43,283 bases of DNA, taken from assembly GCA_903881515.1 (NCBI GenBank), contig CAIRTN010000206.1, forward strand, positions 1 through 43,283, given 5' to 3'. The stretch comes from an uncultured Rhodospirillales bacterium (GTDB lineage: Bacteria > Pseudomonadota > Alphaproteobacteria > Acetobacterales > Acetobacteraceae). The notes under the pieces are model-generated. The model ran no database searches. It saw only the letters and a program-made list of their open reading frames with translations, and was not told the origin of the DNA. The first letter of the stretch is position 1, and each line of letters begins with the position of its first letter. Positions 1 through 8,485 of the stretch are shown piece by piece. A program made the translations under genes and the position numbers.

Positions 1-66
1 CACGCGGTCGAGCAGTTCAGCGGATATGCTGCACTGCTTCGCTCGCACTCAACAGGAGGATTGGCG

Positions 67-165
67 ATGTCTCGCTTTGTGACGACGGCGGTTGTGTTGG
101 TATCGGTTGGTGTGGCGCTGAGTGGCTGCGGCTATTCGCGTAGCGACCGGGCGATGTCCGCTTGA
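67..165 (+). pseudogene. Truncated small lipoprotein gene
   Basis: A strong Shine-Dalgarno (AGGAGGA, 54-60) precedes an ATG that encodes only 32 residues. Residues 1-20 form a hydrophobic signal and residues 18-21 (LSGC) are a lipobox, so the product would be a lipoprotein with Cys21 acylated. After CGYSRSDRA the frame stops. Small Acetobacteraceae lipoproteins with this type of start normally continue into a glycine-zipper region, so I infer that the 3' part is missing and the coding sequence was joined to the following sulfotransferase remnant around 155-172. It could instead be a genuine very short lipoprotein. Confidence 0.5.
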
Positions 166-172
166 GGGTCAG

Positions 173-865
173 GTGCTCGATCTGTTTCCGGCACTGCTGA
201 CCACGATCAACAGTTTTTTCCAATCAAGGCGTGCCGCGGCGCTGGAAGATGACACGCTGCTGTCGCACGTCTCGCAGCGCTTTTTCGATGAAGGCGTCGC
301 TCAGGTTTTCCACGAACTGATCGAACGAACCTTCAAAACCCGGCGCTGGGTCGACAAGACGCCGACCCCCGACATGATCTACGGCGCACCCTACCTGCGT
401 CGGATCTGGCCGAATGCGCGCTTCATTTTCATGAAGCGGCGCGCGTATGAAAACGTCGAGTCACGGATGCGCAAATTCCCGGACATTACCTTCGAACGCA
501 CCTGCGAAGGCTGGGCACATGCCATGGAAGCCTGGAGCGTAGTCCGCGATGAGCTGCACGGCTGCGCGATCGAAATCGATCAGCAGGTGATTGCCTCATC
601 CCCCGATCGGGTCGCCTGGGAGTTGACCAAATTTCTCTCGGCGGGTCACGAGGCACGCAATCGCATGGCCCAGATCCTGCGAAGCGAGCGGCCCGAGCGC
701 ACCAGCCTGCGCGCGCAACACACGATCGACCCGGCAACTGACATGTCGGCGCTGTTCGATCCGGAAATATTCGAAAAATACTGCGGCCGCTGGCTGAACC
801 CTTACGGCTATAGCCGCGACACCAGCTATTTTCAGTCGGGCAACACCGGCATTACTGTGCTGTAG
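173..865 (+). pseudogene. Sulfotransferase-family protein, 5'-truncated
   Basis: The translated part (about 230 residues) carries sulfotransferase-superfamily features: a WVDKTP segment, then a region of the type PNARFIFMKRRAYENVESR that resembles the 3'-phosphate-binding part of PAPS-dependent enzymes, and a C-terminal alpha-helical region. The N-terminal P-loop-like PAPS-binding motif (5'-PSB) expected in the first 20-30 residues is absent. The open frame can be extended upstream to 122, but that stretch is just the shifted reading of the lipoprotein gene. A GTG at 173 with GAGGG upstream could start translation, but the protein would lack its cofactor-binding end. The stop abuts the stop of the convergent gene. 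Most likely a remnant. Confidence 0.55.
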
Positions 866-2329
866 TCACTCCGGACTCCAGCCGCCACCCAGCGCCTTGT
901 AAAGCTGCACCAGGTCGGTCGCCACCGCCGTGGTACTGTCAGCCAGTTCCTGCTCGGTCGCGAGTTCCGCCCGCTGCGCGGTCAGCACCTGCAGAAAATC
1001 CGCCACCCCCAGCGAATAGCGGTCCCGCGCGATCGCCACCGCGCGCCGCGCCGAGGCGGCAGCATCGGCCAACCGCGCATGGCGCTGCTGCTCGGCGGCG
1101 TATGACGTCATCGCATTATCCACCTCATGCAGCGCCCCTAGCAGCCGCCCACGCCACTGGATCGCCGCCTCCTGCTGCTGCGCCTCGCGCAACGCCAGGG
1201 TGCGCTTCAACCGTCCACCCTCGAAGATCGGCAGGCTGACCCCGGGCCCGAACGAGTAAGCCTGCGCCGTCCAGTCCGCCAGATTGCGCAGTTGCAGCCC
1301 CTGGATCATGCCGTTTCCGGCCAGCATCACGCGCGGATAGAAATCCGCCATGGCCACCCCGACCGACGCCGTCGCGGCATGCAGATTGGCCTCGGCCTCG
1401 CGCACATCCGGCCGCCGCCGCACCAGATCGGACGGCACCCCTACCGGTACCCGCGGCGGCATCGGCGGTATCGAGATGGCCGGGCTCAGTTCCCGATCCA
1501 GCGCCCGCGGCCCCTGCCCCAGCAACAGGGCGATCGCATTCATCAGCACGTCAGCCTGGCGCTGGTAGTCCGGCAGCAGCGCCTGGACGCCAGCAACCAG
1601 CGTCGCCGCGTTGGCGACGTCGAGATCGTTCGTCAGTCCCCCGGCTGCCCGCGCCTTGGTCAGGTTCAGGCTGGCCTGCGCGCTCTGCAGATTAGCCCGC
1701 GTGATCACCAGCTTGGCCTGCACGCCTCGCAGTTGCACATAATCGCGCGCCAGCTCCGCCGACGCCGTCACCTGCACGCCATGCAGCGCCTCCGCCGTCG
1801 CCTGTTCCTGCGCCGCGGCCTGTTCGACGCTGCGCCGCACCCGCCCCCAGAGATCGGCCTCCCAGGAAAAATCGAAGCCGTACTGAAACAGGTCATAGGG
1901 CCTGCCCAACGGGGTTCGCTGCGCATTGGTCAGCCGCAGCGAACCTTCCTTGCTCTGCTGCACCCGGTTGTAGCCCGCGTCGCCGTTCAGCGTCGGCTTC
2001 CCCGCCGCCTCGGCAACTCCCAACGCAGCGCGCGCCTGCGCAAGTCGCTGTGCGGCGATCTGCAGGTCGATATTTCCATCCGCCAGCCGGCCTTCCAACG
2101 AGGTCAGCGTCTTGTCGCCAAGAATCGACCACCAAACCGGGTCCGGCCCATCCTCCACCGGTTGGCTTGCCACCGCCGCCGGTGTCGCCGAGGGCCGGGC
2201 GGCAAACCACTTGGAGGGAGACCATGACGTATCCGGCGCGGCAAAATTTGGCCCCATCGCCGTACATCCGGCGCTCAGCATGCCGATCAACAGAAGCGCG
2301 GCCAGACCACGCAGGGCAGATTTATTCAA
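866..2329 (-). CDS. RND efflux outer-membrane lipoprotein, NodT/OprM family
   Basis: 487 residues, the usual length for the outer-membrane factor of tripartite RND efflux systems. The N-terminus has a lipoprotein signal with lipobox LSAGC (Cys22). Two OEP repeats follow, with family-typical segments such as DFSWEADLWGRVRRSVEQA in the first half and RRPDVREAEANLHAATA followed by FGPGVSLPIFEGGRL in the second. The protein would form a trimeric beta-barrel plus periplasmic alpha-tunnel for export of small molecules. The start is a TTG with a GGAG about 11 bases upstream; no better start is seen. No periplasmic adaptor or RND pump gene is adjacent, so it is an orphan here and its partner and substrate are unknown. 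Confidence 0.9.
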   Translation of the reverse strand: MNKSALRGLAALLLIGMLSAGCTAMGPNFAAPDTSWSPSKWFAARPSATPAAVASQPVEDGPDPVWWSILGDKTLTSLEGRLADGNIDLQIAAQRLAQARAALGVAEAAGKPTLNGDAGYNRVQQSKEGSLRLTNAQRTPLGRPYDLFQYGFDFSWEADLWGRVRRSVEQAAAQEQATAEALHGVQVTASAELARDYVQLRGVQAKLVITRANLQSAQASLNLTKARAAGGLTNDLDVANAATLVAGVQALLPDYQRQADVLMNAIALLLGQGPRALDRELSPAISIPPMPPRVPVGVPSDLVRRRPDVREAEANLHAATASVGVAMADFYPRVMLAGNGMIQGLQLRNLADWTAQAYSFGPGVSLPIFEGGRLKRTLALREAQQQEAAIQWRGRLLGALHEVDNAMTSYAAEQQRHARLADAAASARRAVAIARDRYSLGVADFLQVLTAQRAELATEQELADSTTAVATDLVQLYKALGGGWSPE

Positions 2330-2413
2330 CGCGCCATAGCTCCGTCACCGAATGCAAAGCCTACGCGCCGCGCCGGGCGACGGCAAACCGCCGCCGCCGG
2401 GGGCGGCCATGCG

Positions 2414-3991
2414 TCAGGCCTTGCTCACCCCCCAGAACACCGGATAGGGCGTCATCGCGACGCCCAGCACATCCTCGCGCACCGCCGCCACGCCGAACCA
2501 CTGCCCCAGCGGCAGGAACGGCACCACACGCAGCGCCGTCACCTGGATTTCCTCGGTAATCCGCGCCCGCGCCCGCTTGTTCGGCGCGTCGAACCAGGCA
2601 TCACGCAGCCGCTCCAGTTGCGGGCTCACCGGCCAGCCAAACCAGTTCGACTCCGCGCTGGCCCGCAGCGGCACATGCGTCGCCGGCGAGGCAAGCGCCA
2701 CCGACGGGAACGTGGTGCAAAACGCACTCCAGCCCCCCGCCTCCGGGGCCTCGCGCCGCGCGCGCCGCTGCATCAACGTCGCCCACTCCAGTTCGGCGAC
2801 CTCGACAATCAGCCCCACCCGCTGGAACAGATCGCTGGCCACCTCGGTCAGCGCCCGCAGCCGCGGCAGGTCGGTCGGCGACATCAGCAGCACGGTCTCG
2901 CCCGCATAGCCGCTTTCCTGCACCGCCTTGCGCGCCACCTCGATATCCCGCGGCCCTGTTAGCGCATCCATCCCGGCATCGCTGTCCGCCGGAGACCCGG
3001 GCGCGAAAATGCCCACATTGGTACGAAACAGCGCCGGCGCCCCAGCCATCGCCGCGGTCATGAACTCCATCTGATCCACCGCCGGCAGCAGCGCCCGCAG
3101 CAGCCGGCGATTGTTAAACGGCGGCACCAGATGATTGAACGCCAGCACCGGGATCACCCCGGCCTGCTGATTGGCCTGAATCTGCACGCTCGCGACCTCG
3201 CGCAGCTCATCGTGCTGCTCCAGCGGCGGATTCTCCCACCAATCCGCCTCCCCGCGCTTCATCGCCAACACCGCGGCCGCCGGTTCCATCGCCGTCCACT
3301 CGATCCGGTCCACCAGCGCCCGTTTCGCCCCGGCGGTGAATTCGCTGTCCCCGCCCACCGGTTGATAGGCTGCAAACCGCTCATAAGCCGACCGGCTCCC
3401 GGGCACGAACGCATCCGGGAGGAACCTGAACGGCCCGCTGCCGACGATCCGCGCCACCGGGCTCGCCGGATCCGTCGCCGCCAGCCCGGCCGGCATGATG
3501 AAACACAAATCCGACGCCAGCGCGGTCAACAGCAACGGGAACGGCCGGCTCAGCCGGATCTCGATCCGCCGCGCATCCAGCGCCGTCATCTGCGCCTCAC
3601 GCTCCAGCAGCTTCTGCCCGTAAACCCGCCGCGCGCCCCAGCGCCGGATAGAAGCCACGCAATCCGCCGCCGTCACCGCCGTGCCATCATGAAAACTCAG
3701 CCCGTCGCGCAGCACGATGCGCCACAGCAAACCGTCCGCGCTGGTTTCATGGCCCGCTGCCATCTGCGGCACGGCAGCCCCAGCCGCGTTCTGCCCGTAC
3801 AACTGGTCCCAGACCATCATGCCATGCGCGCGACCGGCAATGCTCGGCATTGCAACCGGGTCAGGCGCCATCAATCCGGACTCAGGTATAAACCGCAGGA
3901 CACTGCGCGCTCCGGACGCCGCCCGCACCGGCCCCGCCACTGCCATGGCCGCCGCCGCCAGCACCGCCCTCCGCCCAAGCCGTCCCGTCAT
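2414..3991 (-). CDS. ABC transporter substrate-binding protein, peptide/nickel family (SBP_bac_5)
   Basis: 525 residues with the family-5 solute-binding protein pattern: an early segment on partial occupancy (GMMVWDQLYGQ), the LRDGLSFHDGTAVTAADCVASI motif around residues 95-115, and the late NNRRLLRALLPAVDQ segment. The N-terminus MTGRLGRRAVLAAAAM has twin arginines ahead of a hydrophobic stretch and an Ala-rich cleavage region, so Tat-dependent export to the periplasm is possible. There is no permease or ATPase next to it; it is divergent from the aldolase gene at 4090. It probably delivers a peptide or similar ligand to a transporter encoded elsewhere, perhaps one of the two Dpp systems in this window. 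The ligand is not predictable. Confidence 0.88.
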   Translation of the reverse strand: MTGRLGRRAVLAAAAMAVAGPVRAASGARSVLRFIPESGLMAPDPVAMPSIAGRAHGMMVWDQLYGQNAAGAAVPQMAAGHETSADGLLWRIVLRDGLSFHDGTAVTAADCVASIRRWGARRVYGQKLLEREAQMTALDARRIEIRLSRPFPLLLTALASDLCFIMPAGLAATDPASPVARIVGSGPFRFLPDAFVPGSRSAYERFAAYQPVGGDSEFTAGAKRALVDRIEWTAMEPAAAVLAMKRGEADWWENPPLEQHDELREVASVQIQANQQAGVIPVLAFNHLVPPFNNRRLLRALLPAVDQMEFMTAAMAGAPALFRTNVGIFAPGSPADSDAGMDALTGPRDIEVARKAVQESGYAGETVLLMSPTDLPRLRALTEVASDLFQRVGLIVEVAELEWATLMQRRARREAPEAGGWSAFCTTFPSVALASPATHVPLRASAESNWFGWPVSPQLERLRDAWFDAPNKRARARITEEIQVTALRVVPFLPLGQWFGVAAVREDVLGVAMTPYPVFWGVSKA

Positions 3992-4089
3992 CCGAACCCG
4001 TCCGTTTCCGTCCGCACGCTATCCTCAGCCAATCCGCATTGCCAGACGCCGCAACCTTCGGTCAGATGGTACGCCAGACAGGAATACGC

Positions 4090-4743
4090 ATGACCGAAAT
4101 CGGACATCTCCGCCATGCCCTCGCCGCGCTCTACGCCGGCCTCGGTAAACGCGGCCTGAACGCCGGCACCTCCGGCAATGTCAGCGCCCGCACCCGCAAC
4201 GGCATGCTGATCACGCCCACCGGCATCACCGGTGACACGGTCACACCCGCCGCCTTGGTAAAAATGTCGCTCGACGGCACCGCCAAGGGTCGCCGCCGCC
4301 CCTCCAGCGAGTGGGAAATGCACGCCGCCATCTACCGCGCAGCACCTCAGGCCGGCGTCATCGTGCACACACATTCCGACGCCGCCACCGCGTTGTCCTG
4401 CCTCAACGAACCCCTGCCCGCCTTCCACTACGCCGTGGCCAATTTCGGCGGGCCGGACGTGCGCATCGCTCCCTACGTCACCTTCGGCACCCCCGAGCTC
4501 GCCGCCGTCGCCGCCGCCGCCATTGAGGGCCGCACCGCCTGCCTGCTGGCCAATCACGGCATGATCTGCCACGCGCCGACCGCGCGCGAGGCGCTGTCGA
4601 CTGCGATCCTGCTGGAAACCCTGGCGCGGCAGTATCTGCTCGCCCGCGCCGCCGGCACCCCCCGCCTGCTCACACCGGCCGAGATGGACGCCGCCATCGC
4701 CCGCTACGCCACCTACGGCCAGCAACCAGAGGACTCCCAGTGA
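4090..4743 (+). CDS. Class II aldolase/adducin-family protein (FucA/OtnC-like)
   Basis: 217 residues from the ATG at 4090, chosen because AGGA lies 6 bases upstream; the frame is open to 4039 but without a Shine-Dalgarno. The zinc-dependent aldolase pattern is clear: GTSGNVSAR (phosphate-binding loop), PSSEWEMH with the catalytic Glu, VIVHTHSDAATAL supplying two zinc-binding His, and LLANHGMIC supplying the third. Family members cleave or decarboxylate sugar phosphates and sugar acids such as L-fuculose 1-phosphate or 4-phospho-threonate derivatives; the substrate is not predictable here. The end overlaps the next gene by four bases (GTGA), so the two are probably translated together. Confidence 0.9.
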   Translation: MTEIGHLRHALAALYAGLGKRGLNAGTSGNVSARTRNGMLITPTGITGDTVTPAALVKMSLDGTAKGRRRPSSEWEMHAAIYRAAPQAGVIVHTHSDAATALSCLNEPLPAFHYAVANFGGPDVRIAPYVTFGTPELAAVAAAAIEGRTACLLANHGMICHAPTAREALSTAILLETLARQYLLARAAGTPRLLTPAEMDAAIARYATYGQQPEDSQ

Positions 4744-6131
4744 CCAACACCGCCACCGCCCTCGCCCGCCTCGATGCCACGCTTCCCGCCGCCCAGGCCC
4801 GCTGGATGGACTGGCTGCGCATCCCCTCGATCGGCGCCGACCCGGCCCACGCCGCCGACTGCGTCCGCGCCGCCGAGCACGCCCGCGCCGACCTCGAATC
4901 GCTCGGCTTCAAGGCCGAACTGCGCGAAACCGGCGGCCACCCCGCCATCGTCGCGCATCACCCCGGCCCCGGCGGCAAGGTGCCGCATCTGCTCTATTAC
5001 GGCCACTACGACGTCCAACCCGCCGACCCGCTGGAACTCTGGACCACGCCGCCCTTCGAACCCACGGTGGTTGAAGGCCCGAACGGCCCGCGCGTCTACG
5101 CCCGCGGAGCTGTCGACGACAAAGGCCAGGTCTCGATGTGGCTCGCCGCCTTCCGCGCCTGGCACGACACCCTCGGCACCATGCCCTGCCGCATCTCGGT
5201 GGTGATCGAGGGCGAAGAGGAAACCGGCAGCCGCAACTTCAAGCCCTTCGTCAAAGCCAACGCCGCCGAACTCCGCGCCGACACCTGCGTGGTCTCCGAC
5301 ACCGGCATGTGGGACATCGACACCCCGTCGGTCTCCACTTCGCTGCGCGGCATGACCTACATGGAAGTCACCCTTAAAGCCGCCAACCGAGACCTGCATT
5401 CCGGCATGTACGGCGGCTCCGCGCTGAACCCGATCAACGCCCTCACCCGCGCCCTCGGCCAGCTCACCGACGAAAACGGTCACATCCAGGTCCCCGGCTT
5501 CTATGACGGCGTGCAGGACATCTCGGTCGGCAAAGCCAACCAGTGGGCCTCGCTCGGCTTCAGCGAGGAGAAATACCTCGGCGATATCGGCCTGTCGGTT
5601 CCCTCAGGAGAAAAAGGCCGCTCCGCCCTCGAACGCCTCTGGGCCCGGCCCACCGCCGATATCTGCGGCATCTGGGGCGGCTACCAGGGCCCCGGCACCA
5701 AGACGGTGATCGCCGCCGAAGCCTCCGCCAAGGTCTCCTTTCGTCTCGTCCCCGGCCAAAATCCGGCCGCCGTAGAAGCCGGCTTCAAACAATTCATGGC
5801 CGACCGCGTCCCAGCCGACGCCAAACTGGAATTCCAGACCTACGGCCTCGCCCCCGGCCTGGAGATGTCGCTCGACACCCCCTACATGCGCGCCACTCAA
5901 GCTGCCCTAACCGAGGAATACGGCCGCGCCCCCGTGCTGGCCGGCTGCGGCGGCTCGATCCCGGTGGTCGAAACCATCCAGACCGAGTTGGGCCTCGACT
6001 GCCTGCTGATCGGCTTCGGCCTTGACGACGACCAGGTCCACAGCCCGAACGAAAAATTCGAGGTCCGCTGCTTCCACAAAGGCGCCCGCAGCCATATCCG
6101 CCTGCTCGGCAAACTCGGCGGAATTTCCTGA
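4740..6131 (+). CDS. M20-family dipeptidase/amidohydrolase
   Basis: 463 residues, the usual length for M20 dipeptidases. Metal-centre residues are visible: His89 in YYGHYDVQ, Asp126 in GAVDDKG, the general base and ligand Glu159/Glu160 in EGEEETGS, and further ligands in the C-terminal half (DTGMWD and DDDQVHSPNEKF). A dimerisation insert lies between roughly residues 200 and 360. The enzyme would hydrolyse a peptide or N-acyl amino acid in the cytoplasm using two zinc ions. Translation starts at GTG with AGAGGA six bases upstream; the start overlaps the stop of the aldolase gene. Its physical coupling to an aldolase is unusual and suggests a pathway-specific amidohydrolase rather than general peptide turnover. 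Confidence 0.92.
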   Translation: MTNTATALARLDATLPAAQARWMDWLRIPSIGADPAHAADCVRAAEHARADLESLGFKAELRETGGHPAIVAHHPGPGGKVPHLLYYGHYDVQPADPLELWTTPPFEPTVVEGPNGPRVYARGAVDDKGQVSMWLAAFRAWHDTLGTMPCRISVVIEGEEETGSRNFKPFVKANAAELRADTCVVSDTGMWDIDTPSVSTSLRGMTYMEVTLKAANRDLHSGMYGGSALNPINALTRALGQLTDENGHIQVPGFYDGVQDISVGKANQWASLGFSEEKYLGDIGLSVPSGEKGRSALERLWARPTADICGIWGGYQGPGTKTVIAAEASAKVSFRLVPGQNPAAVEAGFKQFMADRVPADAKLEFQTYGLAPGLEMSLDTPYMRATQAALTEEYGRAPVLAGCGGSIPVVETIQTELGLDCLLIGFGLDDDQVHSPNEKFEVRCFHKGARSHIRLLGKLGGIS

Positions 6132-6136
6132 AGCAC

Positions 6137-6163
6137 GGCGGCCAGGGCAAAACCCTAGCCGCC
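6137..6163. terminator. Hairpin between convergent genes
   Basis: GGCGGC pairs with GCCGCC and, after one mismatch, AGGG pairs with CCCT around a CAAAA loop. It sits in the 38-base space between the M20 gene and the convergent binding-protein gene, so it could act on both transcripts. No run of U follows on either strand, so whether it is intrinsic or Rho-assisted is open. Confidence 0.55.
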
Positions 6164-6169
6164 CCTCGC

Positions 6170-7669
6170 TTACTTGCTCAACTGCATCCCGCGCACCCGG
6201 ATCAACCCGTCCGGAACCTGGGCGTAACCGTCGAGGTTCTTCTTCATCCCAACGATCTGCTTGGTCATGTAGAGATAGACCAGCGGCATGTCCTTGCGCT
6301 GAATCTCCCAAACCTTGCCATAGATATCCCGCCGCGCCGCGACATCGGTCACCAGCCGCGCATCGTCCAGCAGCTTGTCCATCTCCGGATTGGTATGGTG
6401 GCCATAGTTGAACGTGCCCTTCGAGTGCATCAACGCCCACATATTGCCATCGGCATCGGCGCGGCCCGACCAGCCGATCATGTAAGCCTGGAACTCGCCC
6501 TTGTACCCTGCCTGCAGCGAGGACGCGAACTCCATCGACTTGATCTTGACGTCGAACCCAGCCTCCTTGGTCATCGACTGAATGACCTCGGCAACCTGCT
6601 GCGAATCCGGCGAGTTGGTCGCCGTAAGCTCAACCGGCACCGGCAACGTCACCCCAGCCTGCTTCAGCAACGCCTTGGCCCGCTCCAGGTCGCGCGCCGG
6701 CGGGGCAAATTTCGCCACAAAAAACGGCGAGGCCGGATTATTGGCCTGGATCGTCGGCGTGAACATGCCGTTGTAGACGACATCGATAATCGCCTGCCGA
6801 TCAATCGCCGCCTCGAACGCCTGCCGCACCAGCGCGTTCTGCCCGAGCACGGTCTGCGCCGCCGCCCCGTTATTCACATTGATATTGATGCCCGTGTAGC
6901 CAAGCCCGTCAAAGATCGCGAGCTTCAGCTTCGGGTCCTTCTTCACCACGTCGATATCGGTCGGCACCACGGCCTGCACCATATCGATCGCCCCAGCCTG
7001 CAGATTGGCAACCCGCACCGGCGGATTGACCATCGGCAGGTAAGTCACCTGATCGAAATGCATATTCCCCGCATCCCAATATCCAGGGAACCGGTTCAGC
7101 ACGATGCGGTCCTGCGCCACGCGATTGTCGAAGCTGTAACCGCCGGCGCAAACCGGATGCTGGCCAAACTTATCCCCCGCCGCCTCCGCGGCCTTGGGCG
7201 AAAGCATGATGCCGGCGCGGTCGGTCAACTGTGCGATCAGCGGCGAGGAAGGCTGTTTCAACACCAGCCGGATCGTCAGCGGATCGATCACCTCCACCGC
7301 GGCAATGGCGTTGATCTCGCCAACCCGCATGCTGCCCTTCAGCGTGAGGTGCCGCATCAGCGAATACTTCGCCGCCTCGGCATCGAACTTCTCGCCGTCC
7401 TGGAACACCACGCCAGGCCGCAGCGTGATCACCAGATGCGTCGGGTCCTCGTATTTGAACCCGGTAGCCAACTGCGGCACCACATTCAGTTTGGCATCCA
7501 GATCGAACAGCTTGTCGCACATCGCCGAATACACGATGCGCCCGACAAACGACGACCCCAGTGTAGGGTCCAGCAAATCCGGATCTTCCGACAGCGCGAT
7601 CTTCAAACTATCGGCATGCGCGAAAGCCGGAGCAATCAGCAGCGAGGCTGCGAGCAGAAGCTTTTTCAT
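6170..7669 (-). CDS. ABC transporter substrate-binding protein, peptide family (SBP_bac_5)
   Basis: 499 residues beginning MKKLLLAASLLIAPAFAHA, a textbook Sec signal with cleavage before Asp20. An upstream in-frame GTG at 7687 overlaps the DUF1028 stop, but the ATG at 7669 has GGGA 7 bases upstream and gives the cleaner signal. The mature protein has the family-5 pattern: LDPTLGSSFVGRIVYSAMCDKL near the start, LRPGVVFQDGEKFDAEAAKYSL, and NALVRQAFEAAIDRQAII. It would bind a peptide or related solute in the periplasm. It is directly downstream of, and probably cotranscribed with, the DUF1028 gene; no permease genes are adjacent. Confidence 0.92.
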   Translation of the reverse strand: MKKLLLAASLLIAPAFAHADSLKIALSEDPDLLDPTLGSSFVGRIVYSAMCDKLFDLDAKLNVVPQLATGFKYEDPTHLVITLRPGVVFQDGEKFDAEAAKYSLMRHLTLKGSMRVGEINAIAAVEVIDPLTIRLVLKQPSSPLIAQLTDRAGIMLSPKAAEAAGDKFGQHPVCAGGYSFDNRVAQDRIVLNRFPGYWDAGNMHFDQVTYLPMVNPPVRVANLQAGAIDMVQAVVPTDIDVVKKDPKLKLAIFDGLGYTGININVNNGAAAQTVLGQNALVRQAFEAAIDRQAIIDVVYNGMFTPTIQANNPASPFFVAKFAPPARDLERAKALLKQAGVTLPVPVELTATNSPDSQQVAEVIQSMTKEAGFDVKIKSMEFASSLQAGYKGEFQAYMIGWSGRADADGNMWALMHSKGTFNYGHHTNPEMDKLLDDARLVTDVAARRDIYGKVWEIQRKDMPLVYLYMTKQIVGMKKNLDGYAQVPDGLIRVRGMQLSK

Positions 7670-7683
7670 TGGGTTTCCCAGGT

Positions 7684-8388
7684 TCACAGCGGCCGCCCGT
7701 CACGCTCGACGGCGGCGTTGATGATATCGCGATCGATGGTGCCAAATACGCTGTCGCGCCCGGCCAGAAAGCGGCGGAACACGGCAAAGCGTTCCTGGCT
7801 GACACGATGCAGGCGGCGCAATTCGGCCAGCGGGTCGGGATGGTCGTCGGAGCGGATGTCGAGGTCCGGATAAGGGTCCTTCGTGCACACGCGCAATGCC
7901 GCCGACTGCTTGCCCCGCTTATCCCCGCCCGCCGCCTCCCCGGCCTCCATCGCCGTCATCAGCCGCTCCGCCAGCGTGCCAGAGGCCGCAAGGAAAGCGT
8001 CGCGGGTCGCCTGCACCACCGCCGGCCCGGCCAGCATGTTGCCACACACCGAAACGTCGACCCCGCGCACCTGCCCCGCCCAGGTCACGCAGTTCGGCCC
8101 GGTATGCTGCGCGATCCGCCCCTGCGCATCGATGATATGCACCTGCCGCTGATCCAGCCCAGGGTCCCCCGCCAGCAGATCGGCGATAATCGCCTCCGGC
8201 GCATCCCCCGCCCGCAGCCGCGGCGCCGCATGCACCAGGTGCATCGGGTTGACCAGCGCCTGGGTCGACATCGCCGCCACCCCCCCCTCAAGGAACGGGC
8301 AAATGGCGCCGACGGCGAAAAAGCGTGACGCCACCGACACGCCCAGCGCGCCGGTTGCGGGATCACGAGCGAGAATGGACCATGTCAT
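7684..8388 (-). CDS. DUF1028 family protein
   Basis: 234 residues from the chosen ATG (MTWSILARDPATGALGVSVASRFFAVGAICPF), which matches how DUF1028 proteins begin; two in-frame ATGs lie 9 and 36 bases further upstream and none has a strong Shine-Dalgarno. The family has an Ntn-hydrolase-like fold and is repeatedly found next to peptide or amide transporters and amidohydrolases, but its reaction is not established. The conserved stretch GVAAMSTQALVNP and the segment VSVCGNMLAGP are present. There is no signal peptide, so it is cytoplasmic. The stop overlaps the possible upstream GTG of the binding-protein gene. The position opposite the M20 gene at 8486 suggests a shared role in amide or peptide use. 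Confidence 0.88.
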   Translation of the reverse strand: MTWSILARDPATGALGVSVASRFFAVGAICPFLEGGVAAMSTQALVNPMHLVHAAPRLRAGDAPEAIIADLLAGDPGLDQRQVHIIDAQGRIAQHTGPNCVTWAGQVRGVDVSVCGNMLAGPAVVQATRDAFLAASGTLAERLMTAMEAGEAAGGDKRGKQSAALRVCTKDPYPDLDIRSDDHPDPLAELRRLHRVSQERFAVFRRFLAGRDSVFGTIDRDIINAAVERDGRPL

Positions 8389-8485
8389 GGCCGCCATGTT
8401 TGCCGAACCGCCGAACCGGTGCAAGCTGGCGCAGCCCGCGGAAGCGCTCTAGCCTTCCCACACCCCTCATCAGCCAAGGCCTGTC

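Noticed and set aside
4039-4090. Upstream start for the aldolase gene
   Set aside because: The extra 17 residues precede the conserved region and have no ribosome site; ATG 4090 has AGGA at good spacing.
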